Positions 35,213 to 47,006 of a stretch of 64,000 nt of DNA are shown piece by piece. The first letter of the stretch is position 1, and every line of letters begins with the position of its first letter. The position numbers and the translations under genes were made by a program. The notes under the pieces are model-generated. The model saw nothing but the letters and a program-made list of their open reading frames with translations. It ran no database searches and was not told the DNA's origin. Location of the stretch: assembly GCA_039602395.1 (NCBI GenBank), contig JBCNJP010000023.1, forward strand, positions 93,946,030 to 94,010,029. Direction: 5' to 3'. This DNA comes from Deinandra increscens subsp. villosa. Its lineage: Eukaryota; Streptophyta; Magnoliopsida; Asterales; Asteraceae.

Positions 35213-35385
35213 CATTTCTAACAATGAAGTAAATATGATCCACCACTTTATATAACCATATTTTAACACTCATTTTAAAGTTTAAAGTTGAGTAGTACAT
35301 TTCTAACAATTAAGTAAATATGATCCACCACTTTATATAACTATTTTTTCAACACTCATTGTAAAGTTTAAAGTTGAGTGGTAAG
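35213..35385. repeat. Tandem duplication, about 85 bp
   Basis: ACATTTCTAACAAT, AAATATGATCCACCAC and AAAGTTTAAAGTTGAGT each occur twice in order. Confidence 0.85.
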
Positions 35386-35611
35386 GTTTTCAATAAGCTT
35401 AACTAGAAATTCCATCATCAATTTCATAACTCTTACTATCATAACAAATAATCTATAACATTATTAGTCATAAAGTAAAACCAAGTGCACCTTCTGGAAA
35501 AAAAATCCATAACTCATAAACAATTGGGTTTGATCTGGCAGTTTTATTGCAGAATTTGTAGTAATAATTTCAAATAACACAAAAATGTTTTATTTAAAAA
35601 GCTAATAAAAA

Positions 35612-36764
35612 GGAAAACTGGCGCTGTTTAATCATATTTTTTCAATATTGGCAAATAATAATCCTTGTTTTAACTTTGGCAACTGGCAGTCCCATGTTGT
35701 CATGTATTTATTTTTAATGGTCTCTCCGTTAAAAAAAAACTAACACTGTTAGTTTTCGATGACGTGGCGAGTGATGTGACTTGGCTTTTTTTTTCATTTT
35801 TTTTTTAAATTTATCCAATCATCATCCTAGTCACCCACCACCAACAACTACCACTTGTAGTCTTCTCCGGCTACCACCATCATCATCTCCGGCCACCACA
35901 ACCTCCATCTCCGGTGACCACCACCTCACCGCTGCTGCCACTAGCACCTTAAACAGAGGCCATTTTCTTCGTTTGAAACAGAGCACAAACTTCACTCAAA
36001 CATAGCCCATTTTCTTCTCAAAATCATCTAATTTACTCAAATTTCAATTAAATTTTGAGGTTTCTTTTTTCAATTAAAACAGTGTGTATCTACCCACCAT
36101 CTCACTCTGACGCTCTCTGTTTCACCGTAAAGCTTCGTTTGATTTCGCGTTCTCTGTTTTCAATTGAAACAAGTATTTCTGGAGGTTCATTTACATAACC
36201 TAATAATTTGTTGAATCATTTTATTTTGGAAGTATATTGAAGTGCAAAGGACTACATCATCGCTATTAGATTGTGAGAAATGTAGTTTTGTGCCTTTTCA
36301 GTCTAGTCGTCTCTGGACCACCTCCACCACCGGAGCTCACCGGAGCTCACCGGAGCTCACCGGAGCTGGGTAGCGGCGACGTACATAAGCACGAACAAGT
36401 GTGTTTTAGCGAGTGTTTTGGATGCGGAGATGGAGGCAGTGGGGTTGGTGTTCACCGGAGATGGAGGCGGTGGTGGCCGGAGATGATGATGGTGGTGGGC
36501 GGATAAGACGACAAGTGGTGGTTGTTGGTGGTGGGGTGGTGGTGTGGTGACTAGGATGATGATTGAATAAATTAAAAAAAAAAATTGAAAAAAATGTCAC
36601 ATCACTCGCCACGTCATCGAAAACTAACGGTGTTAGTTTTTTTTAACGAAGGGACCATTAAAAATAAATACATGACAACATGGGACATGCCAGTTGCCAA
36701 AGTTAAAACATGGATTACTATTTACCAATAGTGAAAAGATGAGATTAAATGTCGCCAATTTTTC
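35612..36764. mobile_element. Mutator-like element with long TIRs
   Basis: A 1153-bp element. The inverted repeats are over 300 bp (35612-35960 against 36400-36764) and include CATGTTGTCATGTATTTATT and TAACRSTGTTAGTTTTCGAT. A perfect 9-bp duplication TAATAAAAA flanks it (35603-35611, 36765-36773). The GC-rich interior has CCACCACC and three GGAGCTCACCGG units; its short frames are not convincing genes, though captured exon sequence is possible. Confidence 0.85.
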
Positions 36765-37910
36765 TAATAAAAAAGACAAACATTTACAATTAAATAGGTA
36801 TAATAATAATAAACATAATTAAAAATAAAATTAAATAAAATGATTTCCATACAACTTCTAAGTTAGAAAGGAAAAAATTAGAAATGGGCTTAGTGGGCCA
36901 TGCGAGGGTTCGAAGGGGCTGAGGTAAAACAAAAGAGGAACATAAAAAGGTTAAATAACGGAAACATGAAGATTAGAATCCGCGACTTATGGGTAGAAAA
37001 TGAAGACATGTGCCGGCTCTACTAAAACTCATTTGATAACTTTATAAATATAACGCACTTAACATTGAAAGGGTTAAATTATTCTTCTAGAAGAAAGTTA
37101 GTTATTTTGTTATATAGGAATTGTCATCATTCTCCTTTAAAATTAAAATAATTACAAATAATTGTCTACCCTGTATATAATTAGAATTATTAATTAAAAC
37201 TACCTTAATTATATGTGTTCTCATTCAAAACTAGCTAGTGGTTAACGGAATAATCTTTTCCATTAATCAAGAATCGCTTATCAATAAAACCAGTTAATTG
37301 TGTAAATCTAAAACACGAAATATCAGTTATACGTTCGTTTTTGTAGTCAAACCGAACCAAGTTATATTGTTCCAACATTATAGACCTAGGTTATACGTAT
37401 ACAAATCAAAGGTAACTAAAAGTATGTATTAAATACATGTTTTCTCTTTTTGTAAGTTAACTAATTTCATGTAATCAAAAATACCAAACATTTAGGGTTC
37501 TGTCAACATCAATATATTTGAAAAGTGAAAACCAACATTTCAGAAAAAAAATAAAATTTTAAAACATTAATTTTTAAAACCGAATCGGTAAATATGACGT
37601 TATGGTTTAAATCAATTAAAAGGACCAAGTCAGGAATTGACGGTTTTGAGTGAATCAAGATTAAAAAAAAAACGTCGGTAATATATATCAGTAATAGTTA
37701 CATTAACGATCTTTTCTGAAAATCCGTTACTGATCAGTTGTTAAAAACGGTGGATTACCAACATCCTCTTTCCTGCTATGCCCGTTACCCGTGAATTACG
37801 AACTATATCCAATTTTTTTAAAACACTTAATTTTATGGTGCACTTATTGCATCATTTCTTTATATATCAATTAGACACACAGTTGAAACCAGAAAGACTT
37901 GTCCTGGTGT

Positions 37911-38096
37911 TTATTGGGGATGATGAGAGATTTGGACTGAGAGGTCACAAGTTCGGTTCTTGAACTCTCAGGTTTTTACAACCTAGTCGCTTGTGGAGAC
38001 GGGTTTTTCATGAAATGAACTCAACTAATGTAACTCTCTGGTTTTCCGAGACTTTAGTTTGTTCATTCAGGACCAAAAAAAAAAAAAAAAAAAAAA
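37911..38096 (+). mobile_element. SINE (family 1), copy 1 of the duplication
   Basis: GAGAGGTCACAAGTTCGGTTC (B box), TCGCTTGTGGAGACGG, ATGAACTCAACTAATGTAAC and a 22-base poly-A. It shares position and orientation with 60681-60848, so it predates the duplication. Confidence 0.75.
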
Positions 38097-38954
38097 CCAC
38101 TATTGTAGGTCGACATGGACGACAAAAGTGCAAGCAACCGGTCTAGTTTATGTATTTAAATGGTGGAAAACTGGAAATATATCGATTTGGTTATGAACTT
38201 ATTATTGTATTTTGCTTGAAACAAAATGTTTTTTTTTATATTATTTTATGTTATAAACAATCTTTTAAAACTAGATCGAATCGATGGATCAGTTGGACTG
38301 CTAATCGAATGCTTAACTGGTCCATAGTCATTTGTTGGCTATAAACTATATAATTCTACAACTCTACTTTATTATAAAAAATAACTTTTCTAATTCGATT
38401 AGAAAAAAAGTTGAAGTTTCGCGGGAGAATTTCACCTGAATCAGCAGCAATGGCGAGTTGAGAAAACCTTTGGATCCAGGATCATCACAAAGGAGTTCTT
38501 CCAAGCAAGGGAATGGTGGCTGAATATCATCTCCAAACTGCTTCAGCGTCACATCTGCCTCCGCCTCTATAAATAACACACCCTCGCCAGTGCAATCCAC
38601 CATTAATTTCCTCGCGGGACCTTTCTTTAGCCGCCCGGCAAACGGATAGTAGAAGACTAGCACCTTAGCCAGAGCCTCCCTGATCACACTTGCTGGATTC
38701 TTATTTTTCAGTTTTGGATTGTGAGGGTAAAAGTGAATCCCTGGGGTGTGAAAACGAAGGTCTTTCTGAGTGTCAATGTCGGAGAGAGGCTTTAGTTCTC
38801 GCGGCGTAGGTTTAGCTGGAACAATGAGCTCCGACGGACCACGTCGGACGGTAAACGTCAAAGGAGTATCGATCTGCACCATGTGTAAGTGTGTGGTGTG
38901 TGTTTTTGTTTGTTTGTTGGGATTGGTTGTGGTGCTTTAGTTGGGTATTGAGCT

Positions 38955-38964
38955 CTTTATATAG
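38955..38964 (-). promoter_or_regulatory. TATA box of BAHD copy B
   Basis: CTATATAAAG on the minus strand lies 73 bp upstream of the ATG. The same sequence and spacing occur at copy C. Confidence 0.75.
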
Positions 38965-39112
38965 CTGCATGTTGGAAGGTGTTTTGTATTGAACGTCATG
39001 TTTGGGTTTAGCGGCATTGTCTTTTTATATACCAATCTTTAATTCTAGAGAAAATTAAACCCGTTTATTTTCAGAAAAACCTATGTTTCTTGGCAAAAAA
39101 TATTTGAGTGAA

Positions 39113-39258
39113 TCACTTTTTAAGGTACGATGTAACAAAATTACGTAATGCTGACACCTAGTGTTGTCATAAATTGACCGAGCCTTGATGCATGAGTCAT
39201 AATGTGGTTCATTCCTGGAGAATATAAAACCCCCCACATAATAATATTGTTACATATT
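39113..39258 (-). pseudogene. BAHD exon-2 scrap upstream of copy B
   Basis: The minus strand starts GTAACAATATTATTATGTGG like a true exon 2 (VTRLLCGG), keeps a ruined NHTMSD (NHIMTH), then jumps to GTCAGCATTACGTAATTTTG near the SALRRYV codons. What follows to the right (39558-40030) matches the 5' part of the BAHD intron. So this is the leftover of a separate gene whose exon 2 suffered an internal deletion. Confidence 0.7.
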
Positions 39259-39260
39259 AA

Positions 39261-39557
39261 GGCTATGTGTAGTGGTAAAAATGAGTGGGGTGGGGTTATG
39301 TGACATGTGGCATTTAGGGGGGTTATGAGATAAGAGGTGTAGTGGGGGGTTATGAGGATGGGGGGTTATGTTAAGGTGAGAGCCAATAGAAAAAAAGCAA
39401 AAAAAAAAGAAAAAAGAAAACATGAAGGATGGGGCGTCATATATGTAACGCCCGGGACCAAATTAGCTAACATGGAGCCCCAGGGGGTGGGAGAGGGGCG
39501 CTATAGGGGCGTTATGGGGCTCCATGGCGCCCCCATGGAGCCCCATCACGGATGGCC
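39261..39557. mobile_element. PIF/Harbinger-like MITE (297 bp)
   Basis: Ends GGCTATGTGTAGTGG and, reversed, GGCCATCCGTGATGG; TAA duplicated on both sides (39258-39260, 39558-39560). The paralogous site in copy 2 reads ATATTAATAAAACTT with a single TAA, an empty site. Confidence 0.85.
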
Positions 39558-40075
39558 TAATAAAACTTAATTAAAAATCAGGTAAAGTAATAAGAGAGAC
39601 GGTAAATTCTTTTAAACTTTTAATAAACTTAGGATTATGTTTAATTAGGTGTGAGCAAAATAAAAATAACCAAAGAATGACCAAAAACATGAGCGGTTAG
39701 AAACTGATTTTTTTATGTTTGATTATAGATATAGGCATTGCTGTAAAACTCTCCGGATACTTCTCGAGTATCCCCGAGTACTCCCCGTCTACCTTTAATT
39801 ATTATCGAGTATTCTCCCATATTCTTCGAGTACTTCCCCGACTTGGGCGAGTACTCTCAACTCTCCAGTCAACCGACTTGGAAGCACCTAGCGACTTGAG
39901 ATGACCTAACGAGTTTTACAACCATGAATATAGGTGTATAATTAAATAACATGAGTACTCAAACGAAATTAAAGCTACATTTATAAATAGAGAGTTAAAT
40001 TCTAATTAAAAAAACTGTTACTTTAATAAGTGTAGAAAGCAATCTGATTTCGTCACGTGTAATGTCATTAAAGTA

Positions 40076-40209
40076 ACGATGGTGTTACAGGCTGGGTCAA
40101 GGAGTTTTCTCACCTATGATGAGTTTCTTCCTGATGGGGATGAGAGATGATCGGGTGGGTGGGTAATGCCTCCGTCAGTGATCCAAATTTGCCGTTCAAT
40201 TTTTTTTTT
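40076..40209 (+). mobile_element. SINE (family 2), 5'-truncated
   Basis: Carries GGAGTTTTCTCACC, GATGATCGGGTGGG and GTCAGTGATCCAAATTTGCC followed by GTTCAA. The flanking TTAAAGTA is duplicated. Absent at this point in copy 2, which has its own insertion of the same family at 63409. Confidence 0.7.
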
Positions 40210-40674
40210 AAAGTAGTATTATAGTCATTATTTTTTTATTATGGTAATTGTTTTTTCTTTAATTCTAGTTAACATCGGGTTTAGTTGAATTTCAAAAATT
40301 AATATCAAATACTAATTAAAGACGTATAAACATCATTATTTTCAAATATTTGCACTAATGTTCATCGCAACATTTTTAAATTCGATTTAAAAATTAGAAT
40401 CATCATTTTTTATTCAAGATATTTTGCAATTATAATAACTACATCAATTTTTATTGCAACATTATGTTAGTGTGTTATGTATATTTAGAACAATGTGTTC
40501 GGAATAGTGAATATGTGTTATTATGTAGTATGAGTTAGGATATATTGTATAGTACGTTAGGTTTGTGTAAATGATATGTTATGTTTGATCGAACATCTTT
40601 TATAGTCACAATCTTTTTAATATAATACATAATTAGAATGTGCATTGATTTAGGATGTGTCAGGCAATGAGTTA

Positions 40675-40923
40675 AGTTATGTTTGGCACACTAGCTGATA
40701 AGCTACCTGATAAAAAATAACGTTTGGTAAAAATTAGCTGATAAACTAGCTGAAAGATATAAAATGACATAAAAGTAATTGTCATGCATGATATAAATAA
40801 ATGTATTTATTTATAAATTAGGGAAAGATAAAACTGAAAATATTTTAAAAGCTAGTTGAAACGCTACTCCAACTAGCTTTTAACTAGCGTTTCAAAAGCT
40901 AGCTTATGGCGCCAAACACGACC
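40675..40923. mobile_element. PIF/Harbinger-like MITE (249 bp)
   Basis: Ends AGTTATGTTTGGCAC and, reversed, GGTCGTGTTTGGCGC. TTA flanks both sides (40672-40674, 40924-40926). Copy 2 reads GTGAGTTTAGGAT with no insert. Confidence 0.75.
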
Positions 40924-41027
40924 TTAGGATATCTTATGCACTGTGTTAGGTTTGTGTAGACGGTGTATTAGATTTGATCGACCATGTTTAATTCTTAAAA
41001 CACTTTGTTTAATTAAATTAACACATT

Positions 41028-41043
41028 GGGGGGGGGGGGGGGG
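41028..41043. repeat. G16 homopolymer
   Basis: A run of sixteen G's, just past the point where copy 1 can still be compared with copy 2. Confidence 0.9.
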
Positions 41044-41333
41044 ATAAGAAATTATATTGAACATTTAAACACTGTGTTCAAAATTCATCACATGTTACAA
41101 AAAATAAAATTATAAATTTTTATTAATATATTTATACAACAATATTATGCTAAAATTAAAGAAATAATACTTTTTTAAAAATATAATATTAGTGTATTAA
41201 AAAGTTATTTAAATTTTAGAATATGGTGAAATTCATAAAATTTAAGTATATTTTAAAAATGAGTGATGCTTAAATGGTTATATAAATGGACCCTTATGAC
41301 CTTTTATATTAATTAGTCATATTTGCAACTTCT

Positions 41334-41582
41334 ATTGTGGTGTAGTGGTAAGAAGTCTGTGTTCACTACTTGAGACACATGTTCGATGCTTACGGGCAAC
41401 ACATTAGAAGAGGCATTGGCGATGAGGGAAGACTTGGGGCTGAAAGGTCACAAGTTCGATCCCTGAGCTCCTAGGTTTTACCACCCGGCCGCTCGAGGAG
41501 GTGGATTTTCCCTGGAATGAGCTCAACCGGTGTAAATAGTCCTCGGGTTTTCCAGAACATTCGTTGGTCGTTAAAAAAAAAA
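41334..41582 (+). mobile_element. SINE (family 1) behind a second tRNA-like head
   Basis: 41418-41582 matches the family-1 SINE (GGTCACAAGTTCGATCCC, GAGCTCAACCGGTGTAAATA, TCGTTAAAAAAAAAA). 41334-41400 is a separate tRNA-like stretch (GGTGTAGTGGTAAG, ATGTTCGATGC), suggesting a dimeric or nested SINE. Confidence 0.65.
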
Positions 41583-41808
41583 TTAGTCATATTAATTTCT
41601 ATACACATTTTTTTGTTGTTGATAAGTTTCAATATAATAATTCAATCGCTCGTCTTACACTTCCTAGATACAAAATCCTTTTTATTAAAAGTTTACCCTA
41701 TAAATATATAAAAAAACTTTTATAACTAACATATTGGTTGTTATCATTCCTCTTAAAATTAAAATGATTACTAATAATTTTCTACACAATATAAATTAGA
41801 ATTATTAA

Positions 41809-42226
41809 TTATATTATATATATAACAATAAAATTATGAAGATGAGTAGTATACTTTTCATTTTTCATAGTTAGGCCACAACACTTTGGGGCTTTGACGC
41901 TTTTTACCTCTTAAACTTTTACAATTTGTTTTTTTTAACGAAATAGTAAACTTTTGGTTTTCATAGTTTGGCCACATATGTTTCATACTCTTACGTTTTG
42001 TACCCTCTAACTTTTAAAGTTTTTATTTTTGTTTTAAGTTTTTTTGTCTTCTACTTTAGCCACGAAACTTTTAACTTTTCTACTTTCGTTTTTAGTATAC
42101 TTCTATAGTTTTATACTTTCACCACGAGACTTTTAAACTTTTACGTTTTATACCACTTAACTTTTTTACTTTTGTTCAGTATAGAAATTCAACCTCGCAG
42201 CAACGCGCGGGGTGGTAAACATCTCG
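41809..42226 (+). mobile_element. Helitron-like insertion with CTCG end
   Basis: Relative to intron copies B and C (ATTAATTGCAAC), 418 bp are inserted between ATTAA and TTGAAAC. The 5' end is TTATATTATATATATAACAA; the 3' end is the hairpin CTCGCAGCAACGCGCGGGG, then TGGTAAACATCTCG. This is the same end plan and the same AA/TT target as the 34160-37120 insertion. Confidence 0.6.
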
Positions 42227-42339
42227 TTGAAACTACTTTAAATCCGCTCTTGTTCAAAACTAGAGGTTAACCGAATAATCTTTTCCATTAATCAAGAATC
42301 GTTTATCAACAAAACCGATTAATTATGAAAATCTGATGT

Positions 42340-43383
42340 GTCTCAGTTTACACATTAATACAAACGCATATTCACACATCGATTGCCTAATTAACAATTA
42401 TTTTCCATTCAAGAACGTTACGTATGTGTCTATTTTGAGAAATGACAGGTTTGAAGAACCGAAGATAACTATGTGACGTTTTATGAAGATATTTATAGGC
42501 AAAAGAGAAAGAGCAATGAATCAGAGAGCGTAACGCCCCGTTATAAGCATGGCAGGTAACGGGTCATTACCACATAACGCCCGTTATGGCTAATTTCCGC
42601 AAACCCTGGCCATGCATTATAAAATACAACATGTTCACAACAAGTTTAGGAGTCTAATTCCATGTGTCACATATGACTAATAGAAGGTATTCTGAGGGTT
42701 TCATTGTTGATAAACCGTGAAGAGAAGATTGGCTATTCACATGTTGGTTAGAATCATTAGTTTTTGTTGAGCAATCACTTTTTATCTTATTATGTTTGTC
42801 GTTTGCATGTTAAGAGTTGCTTTTACTTTCGTTATGAGTAGCTAAACTCCACTATCATCTTGGTGGAGTTGAAATCTTGCAGAGCAATGATTGTTGCACT
42901 GGTTATCTAATATTTTATGTTGAAACATTGATTTGTCTGATATTTAAATTTGATGATACATATGCATACTTGATAATAATATTTTTGATGTCTTTGATGT
43001 GGTTTTGCGAAGTTATAAGAAGTAGCTACTTATGTGTCTTGGTATTTCTATATCTAGGTCATTGGGTTCTGGATGACATTTGACCTAAGGTTAGGCTACG
43101 AAGGTGGCTTAGATCATTAATGGATTAGGTGTGGTTTTTAGGTGTATTGTTGGAAGCTAGTGACCTTAGAAGGTTTTGTGTGTCCATAGGGATCTTACTT
43201 ACCTTGTCGTGTTAGGTGATTTAGTAAACAGTTTCTAGTCTGAGGATTGATATGAGGTTGATAAGCTTTGGATTTGGGGCTTGGAGTGTGTGTATATAGC
43301 ATTCTTAAGTTCTCTAATTGTGAGGGTTGCATTCTTTCACGAGAGTTACCCCATCTAGCGTTTCAATATAATTGTTGTGCTAA
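42340..43383. other. No gene recognised
   Basis: Spacer with one 68-codon hydrophobic frame (42877-43083) that has no support as a gene. Confidence 0.4.
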
Positions 43384-43392
43384 TTAAGATTA

Positions 43393-44922
43393 GAGTAAAT
43401 TACGGATTTAGTCCCTGTGGTTTGCACAAATTTCGGGTTTAGTCCTTAGGTTTCATTTATTACGGATATGGTCCCAAACGTTTGTCAAATCGTATCGGGT
43501 ATGGTCCCTACCACTAACTTCTGTTAAAAAAATCTGTTAAATGAATGTAAAAAGACTGTTATACCCTTTTCTTTAAAACATATTACAAATCAAGACTTCA
43601 TCTTCTTTATCAACCCCTAAATCTCAATTTCTCTCCTTAGGCCTGCACGACAACCATATATATCCATCAATAACGATGGAGGTGTTTTAACCCTTGCTCC
43701 ATTCCGGTCATCTTCTCCATAAATCTTTTCCAGCCAACTTCTCCGTTCAACATCCGTTGAATTCAATAATTCATTAAATCACAAAAATTATGTGTGTAGT
43801 TTAGGGGGTGAAGGGAGAATATGAACCAGCTTATGAATACATTCAAAAAAACTAAATTGTAATATGTGAAATAATTTAATAACCAGGTTTGTTACGATTT
43901 CGCACCAATCTAAATTCAGTCTCATATTACATTAACGAATACAAAATACCTTAACCTGAACATAGTTGATCGAATCAATAACGCACCTCTGGACGCCTTT
44001 ATCTCCGGTAAACGCCACCACCGCCACCACACTGAATCGATTAAATTAATACAATGATTCACATCGGGAATAAGAGATCGGAACTGTGGTCGACGTCCTA
44101 GTTCTATAAACATTGCTAAAAAATAGTGTACCACAACTGATTGCTAAAAAAGATGGAGTAGAACACCGATTGGGGTTTGGATTTGGCCGACCTCCTTGTT
44201 CTCCGAAAGTTATGTCTCTCACTTTCACCGTTGGCTGCAATTTCTCCATCGCCATCATGAATTGAGGACTTCCATGACTGGCGATGGTTGTTGACTTGAA
44301 TCGAGATCAACAGGGGTGTAAACATCCAAAATTCAAACAAAATTGAATCCCAAATCAAGTTTTCTTACTAGAAATTGAAGAGGTTCACGGCAGGGGTCGG
44401 CGACGGGCTCACAAGACCACCACCACCACCACTCGAGCTCTCATCGCCGGAGATTGGAATCAAGCAGGAGACGACTGAGTAGGTCGTCGCCACTACTTGG
44501 TGGTTGTCGGAGTTTCGCATTCGGAGCAGAGGGCGGCCTCGTCAGCGCACCAGTAGACCGAGGCTTCACTTTTGTTGCAGACGTCGCAGTGGATCTTCAT
44601 TATTGGTGGTGTTTGTGGTGGATGAAGATACCCAATCTTCATTATCGTCGGCGGAGCACCAAGGGAGGGGACTGTTGATCCTTATCTTTTTTAATACTAC
44701 ATTTTCATCCTTGATATTTTATATTATGGATATTATTTTTTAAGGGAGGGGTATAATGGTCAATTCACACTTACTTAACAGCATTTTCTAACGGCGTTAA
44801 GGCTCAGGGACTAAATCCGATACGGTTTGGCAAACGTTTGGGACCATATCCGTAATAAATGAAACCTAAGGACTAAACCCGAAATTCGTGCAAACCACAG
44901 GGACTAAATCCGTAATTTACTC
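43393..44922. mobile_element. Mutator-like element with long TIRs
   Basis: Ends GAGTAAATTACGGATTTAGTCC in both orientations, TIR about 190 bp. Flanks TTAAGATTA and TTAAGATGA (9 bp, one mismatch). The interior is of higher GC with broken frames, possibly captured sequence; no transposase is seen. Confidence 0.85.
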
Positions 44923-45369
44923 TTAAGATGAGATTAAGTGTGTCTTTAGCAAGAGTCTTAGTCATCTCATAAGCAAGAGGATTCGATGTCAGGATGATGT
45001 TCGTTAGTTTTCTAGGTGTTCATTGCATTTCTGTTAGGTTGGTCTTAGTAACTGCGTTCCCTGAATCCGATAACCCGATTCTTACCATCTAGGCTATACT
45101 ACATAAGATAGGTAAACTTAAATGAATGCATGTGTTAGTCCACTAAGGTGATCTAATAGGTTTATAAATTTAAAGTTGTTAATGTGCATAAATCCCAATG
45201 AAATTATATATGACTCGCATGCATCAAAATCTAAAATTCAAAAATACAGTTATACGTTAGTTTTTGTCGTCTAGCCGAACCAACTCGTATGTGTCCAACA
45301 TTGTAGACTAAGGTTATAAAAATCAAAGTAATTTAACATTGTAGACTTAGGTTATAAAAATGCTCATGT

Positions 45370-45945
45370 AGTTAACTTTAATTTCGAATGGCCTAAATCT
45401 ATTCCTTTAAAGGTTAACATTATGATTTGGAGGGCTTCGCTTGGGCGGCTGCCTACAAAGGATAATTTGGCTCGTCAAAATATCCATGTGGGTTCGGCTA
45501 ACTGTGTCTTATGTGGGGATGGGGATGAATCAATTTCTCATATTTTTACAGGGTGTTCTTTTTCGGACACGGTGTGACAAATTGTGGCTCAATGGTGCAA
45601 GCTTCCTTCGGTCATTTTCTTATCGTTTGAGGATGTGGTCGATTTACACCACAGTAGGGGTCTATCGGCGAGAAAAGCTTTGGAGGTCCAATCGGTTTCC
45701 CTCGCTAGTTGTTAGTGCATTTGGAAGGAACTGAATGAGAGGATTTTCAGGAACAAACAACCCTCTATTCATTATGTCATTAAGGAGATCAAGAATTGGA
45801 GTTTTTTTTTTATGGTTTTCTAATCGTTATAATATAGGGGCTATAGATTGGAGGGGTTGGTGCTCTTTTAATATTTTAGTTGTTTGTTATCTTTCGGGGG
45901 CTAGGGGTTTTTGTACCATGTTTCTAATGAATTGCCGTTAAAAAA
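45370..45945 (+). pseudogene. 5'-truncated LINE, ORF2 C-terminus
   Basis: The plus strand reads PLKVNIMIWRASLGRLPTKD, then the zinc-binding RVT domain CVLCGDGDESISHIFTGC, then CIWKELNERIFRNKQ, with at least two frameshifts. It ends GAATTGCCGTTAAAAAAT. It aligns with the last about 190 residues of the LINE in BAHD C but is diverged. Confidence 0.85.
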
Positions 45946-46479
45946 TATAATAATAAAAATAAAAAACAAAGCCGATTAATTAAGAAAATCTAAAAGTCAA
46001 AATGTTTGTTATATGCTAGTATATGTAGTCAAATCGAGCCACCTCATATTTTTCCAACATACAAACCAAAGTTAATTAATGACATGTATTAAGTAATTTT
46101 TTTTGTTTTGTTTTTGTAAGTTAACTTATTCCATGTAATTACCAATATATCGAATATTTATAGTTCTATCAACATCAATATCTTTGAAAAGTAAATAACA
46201 ATATTCCAGAACTTCTAGAAAACACTGCTTTAAAACATTAATTTAATTTTTTTAAACTGGACGGTAAATGTCACGTCACCATTAATATCAGGATTTTGTC
46301 GGTTTTAAGTGAATCATGAAAAAACGAATTAAATCGTCGATAATATGTTAGTAATAGTTACATCGACAATTTTTTGAAAATCTATCACTGATCCGTTGTT
46401 GAAAACGAAGACCCATCCACATCTTGTTTTCGATGGATTGTCAAGTATATCCACTTTCATATACGGGTTTCCAACGATT

Positions 46480-46930
46480 TTATTTGTTGCAGAAAACCGA
46501 TTAATCGTTGCTGAAAACCGATCAGGGTCAAAGTCCTGAACATATAAGATGAGTTAATATACTCGGGATCTTACAAAAACATGAAAACAGTTAAAAGTGG
46601 GCTTATAGAACTCATTTTGACCTTAGCAGATCACAACTAGCACTATCAGGATCAATCAAACCCCTGTATCAAACTAATATCCTATAGGTGAAACTCCTGT
46701 GCCATGCGGTGGATGTTGTAAGTAGATCTTCATAGTCACAATATATGAGAAGATAAACGATAATTACATCTACTTTTAAATCACATCGCTACAAGTCTTT
46801 CTTTTTATCCTTTAGCCCCTACAACGTTTCGGTTACAGAATTACGAGATTGACATTACCCAAGAACAAGATCACCTTAAACGTTTTGAGCCTTTGACAAC
46901 TATGATTATATATACCCTCATTCTGCAGTA
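46480..46930. other. No gene recognised
   Basis: Spacer. CTAGCACTATCAGG at 46633 might be a CACTA left end but is not supported. Confidence 0.3.
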
Positions 46931-47006
46931 TGCGCTCTAAAAATATATATCATGTTGGAAAAGAACATCTTAAATTTCTTCTTTTTTTATTTATTTATAA
47001 ACTTTT

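Larger units (their letters stand above)
34160..37120 (-). mobile_element. Helitron-like insertion in BAHD B intron, CTCG end
   Basis: Copy 2 reads GTTTGTCAATTGTCAT across this point (59880-59895), so 2961 bp are inserted here at AA/TT. Minus-strand 5' end TTCCTATATAACAAAATAAC; minus-strand 3' end has the hairpin CCGCTGCTACGCGCGG, then TTGACACCTCG. The plan is that of a Helitron but with CTCG in place of CTRR. Nested inside are the elements at 34308-34717 and 35612-36764. Confidence 0.65.
32927..38882 (-). pseudogene. BAHD acyltransferase copy B with one nonsense codon
   Basis: Exon 1 is 38436-38882 (149 codons, ATG in MVQIDTPLTFTVRRGPSEL) and exon 2 is 32927-33862, joined in phase 0 across a GT...AG intron of 4573 bp. 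HTMSD and DFGWG are present, and the frame is otherwise complete to a TGA or TAA at 32927. At 33716-33718 a TAA interrupts PVW-RELLFA; copy C has CAA (Gln) there. The product would stop after 197 residues, keeping HXXXD but losing DFGWG. Exon 1 differs from copy C at 10 of 149 residues by my count. Same benzoyl-CoA alcohol acyltransferase-like class. If the stop is an assembly error, this would be a full-length gene. Confidence 0.88.
31670..40958. repeat. Segmental duplication, copy 1
   Basis: Shared in order with 51985-64000: a 3' flank (AATATGTGGGTGTAAAGT, ACTTATAACCTAGATTACAAAT), BAHD exon 2, intron, exon 1, promoter, an exon-2 scrap, and a tail (GGTTTGTGTAAATGATATGTTATG). Similarity still holds where the window ends, so the right limit is open. 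Insertions private to copy 1: 34160-37120, 39261-39557, 40076-40209 and 40675-40923. Confidence 0.9.
41735..46480 (-). pseudogene. Older, broken copy of the BAHD intron
   Basis: Blocks at 41735-41808, 42227-42330, 45240-45305 and 45966-46470 follow the order of copy B intron 37121-37770 (TTCAAAACTAG, TAATCTTTTCCATTAATCAAG, TAATAGTTACAT, GAAAATCTATCACTGATC). Between them lie a Helitron-like element, a Mutator-like element and a LINE relic. It is probably the intron of the gene whose exon-2 scrap is at 39113. No exon 1 is found after it. Confidence 0.6.

Noticed and set aside
36273..36506. 77-codon frame with Pro/Gly-rich sequence
   Set aside because: Falls in the right arm and centre of the Mutator-like element 35612-36764 and is explained by GGAGCTCACCGG repeats and the inverted arm.
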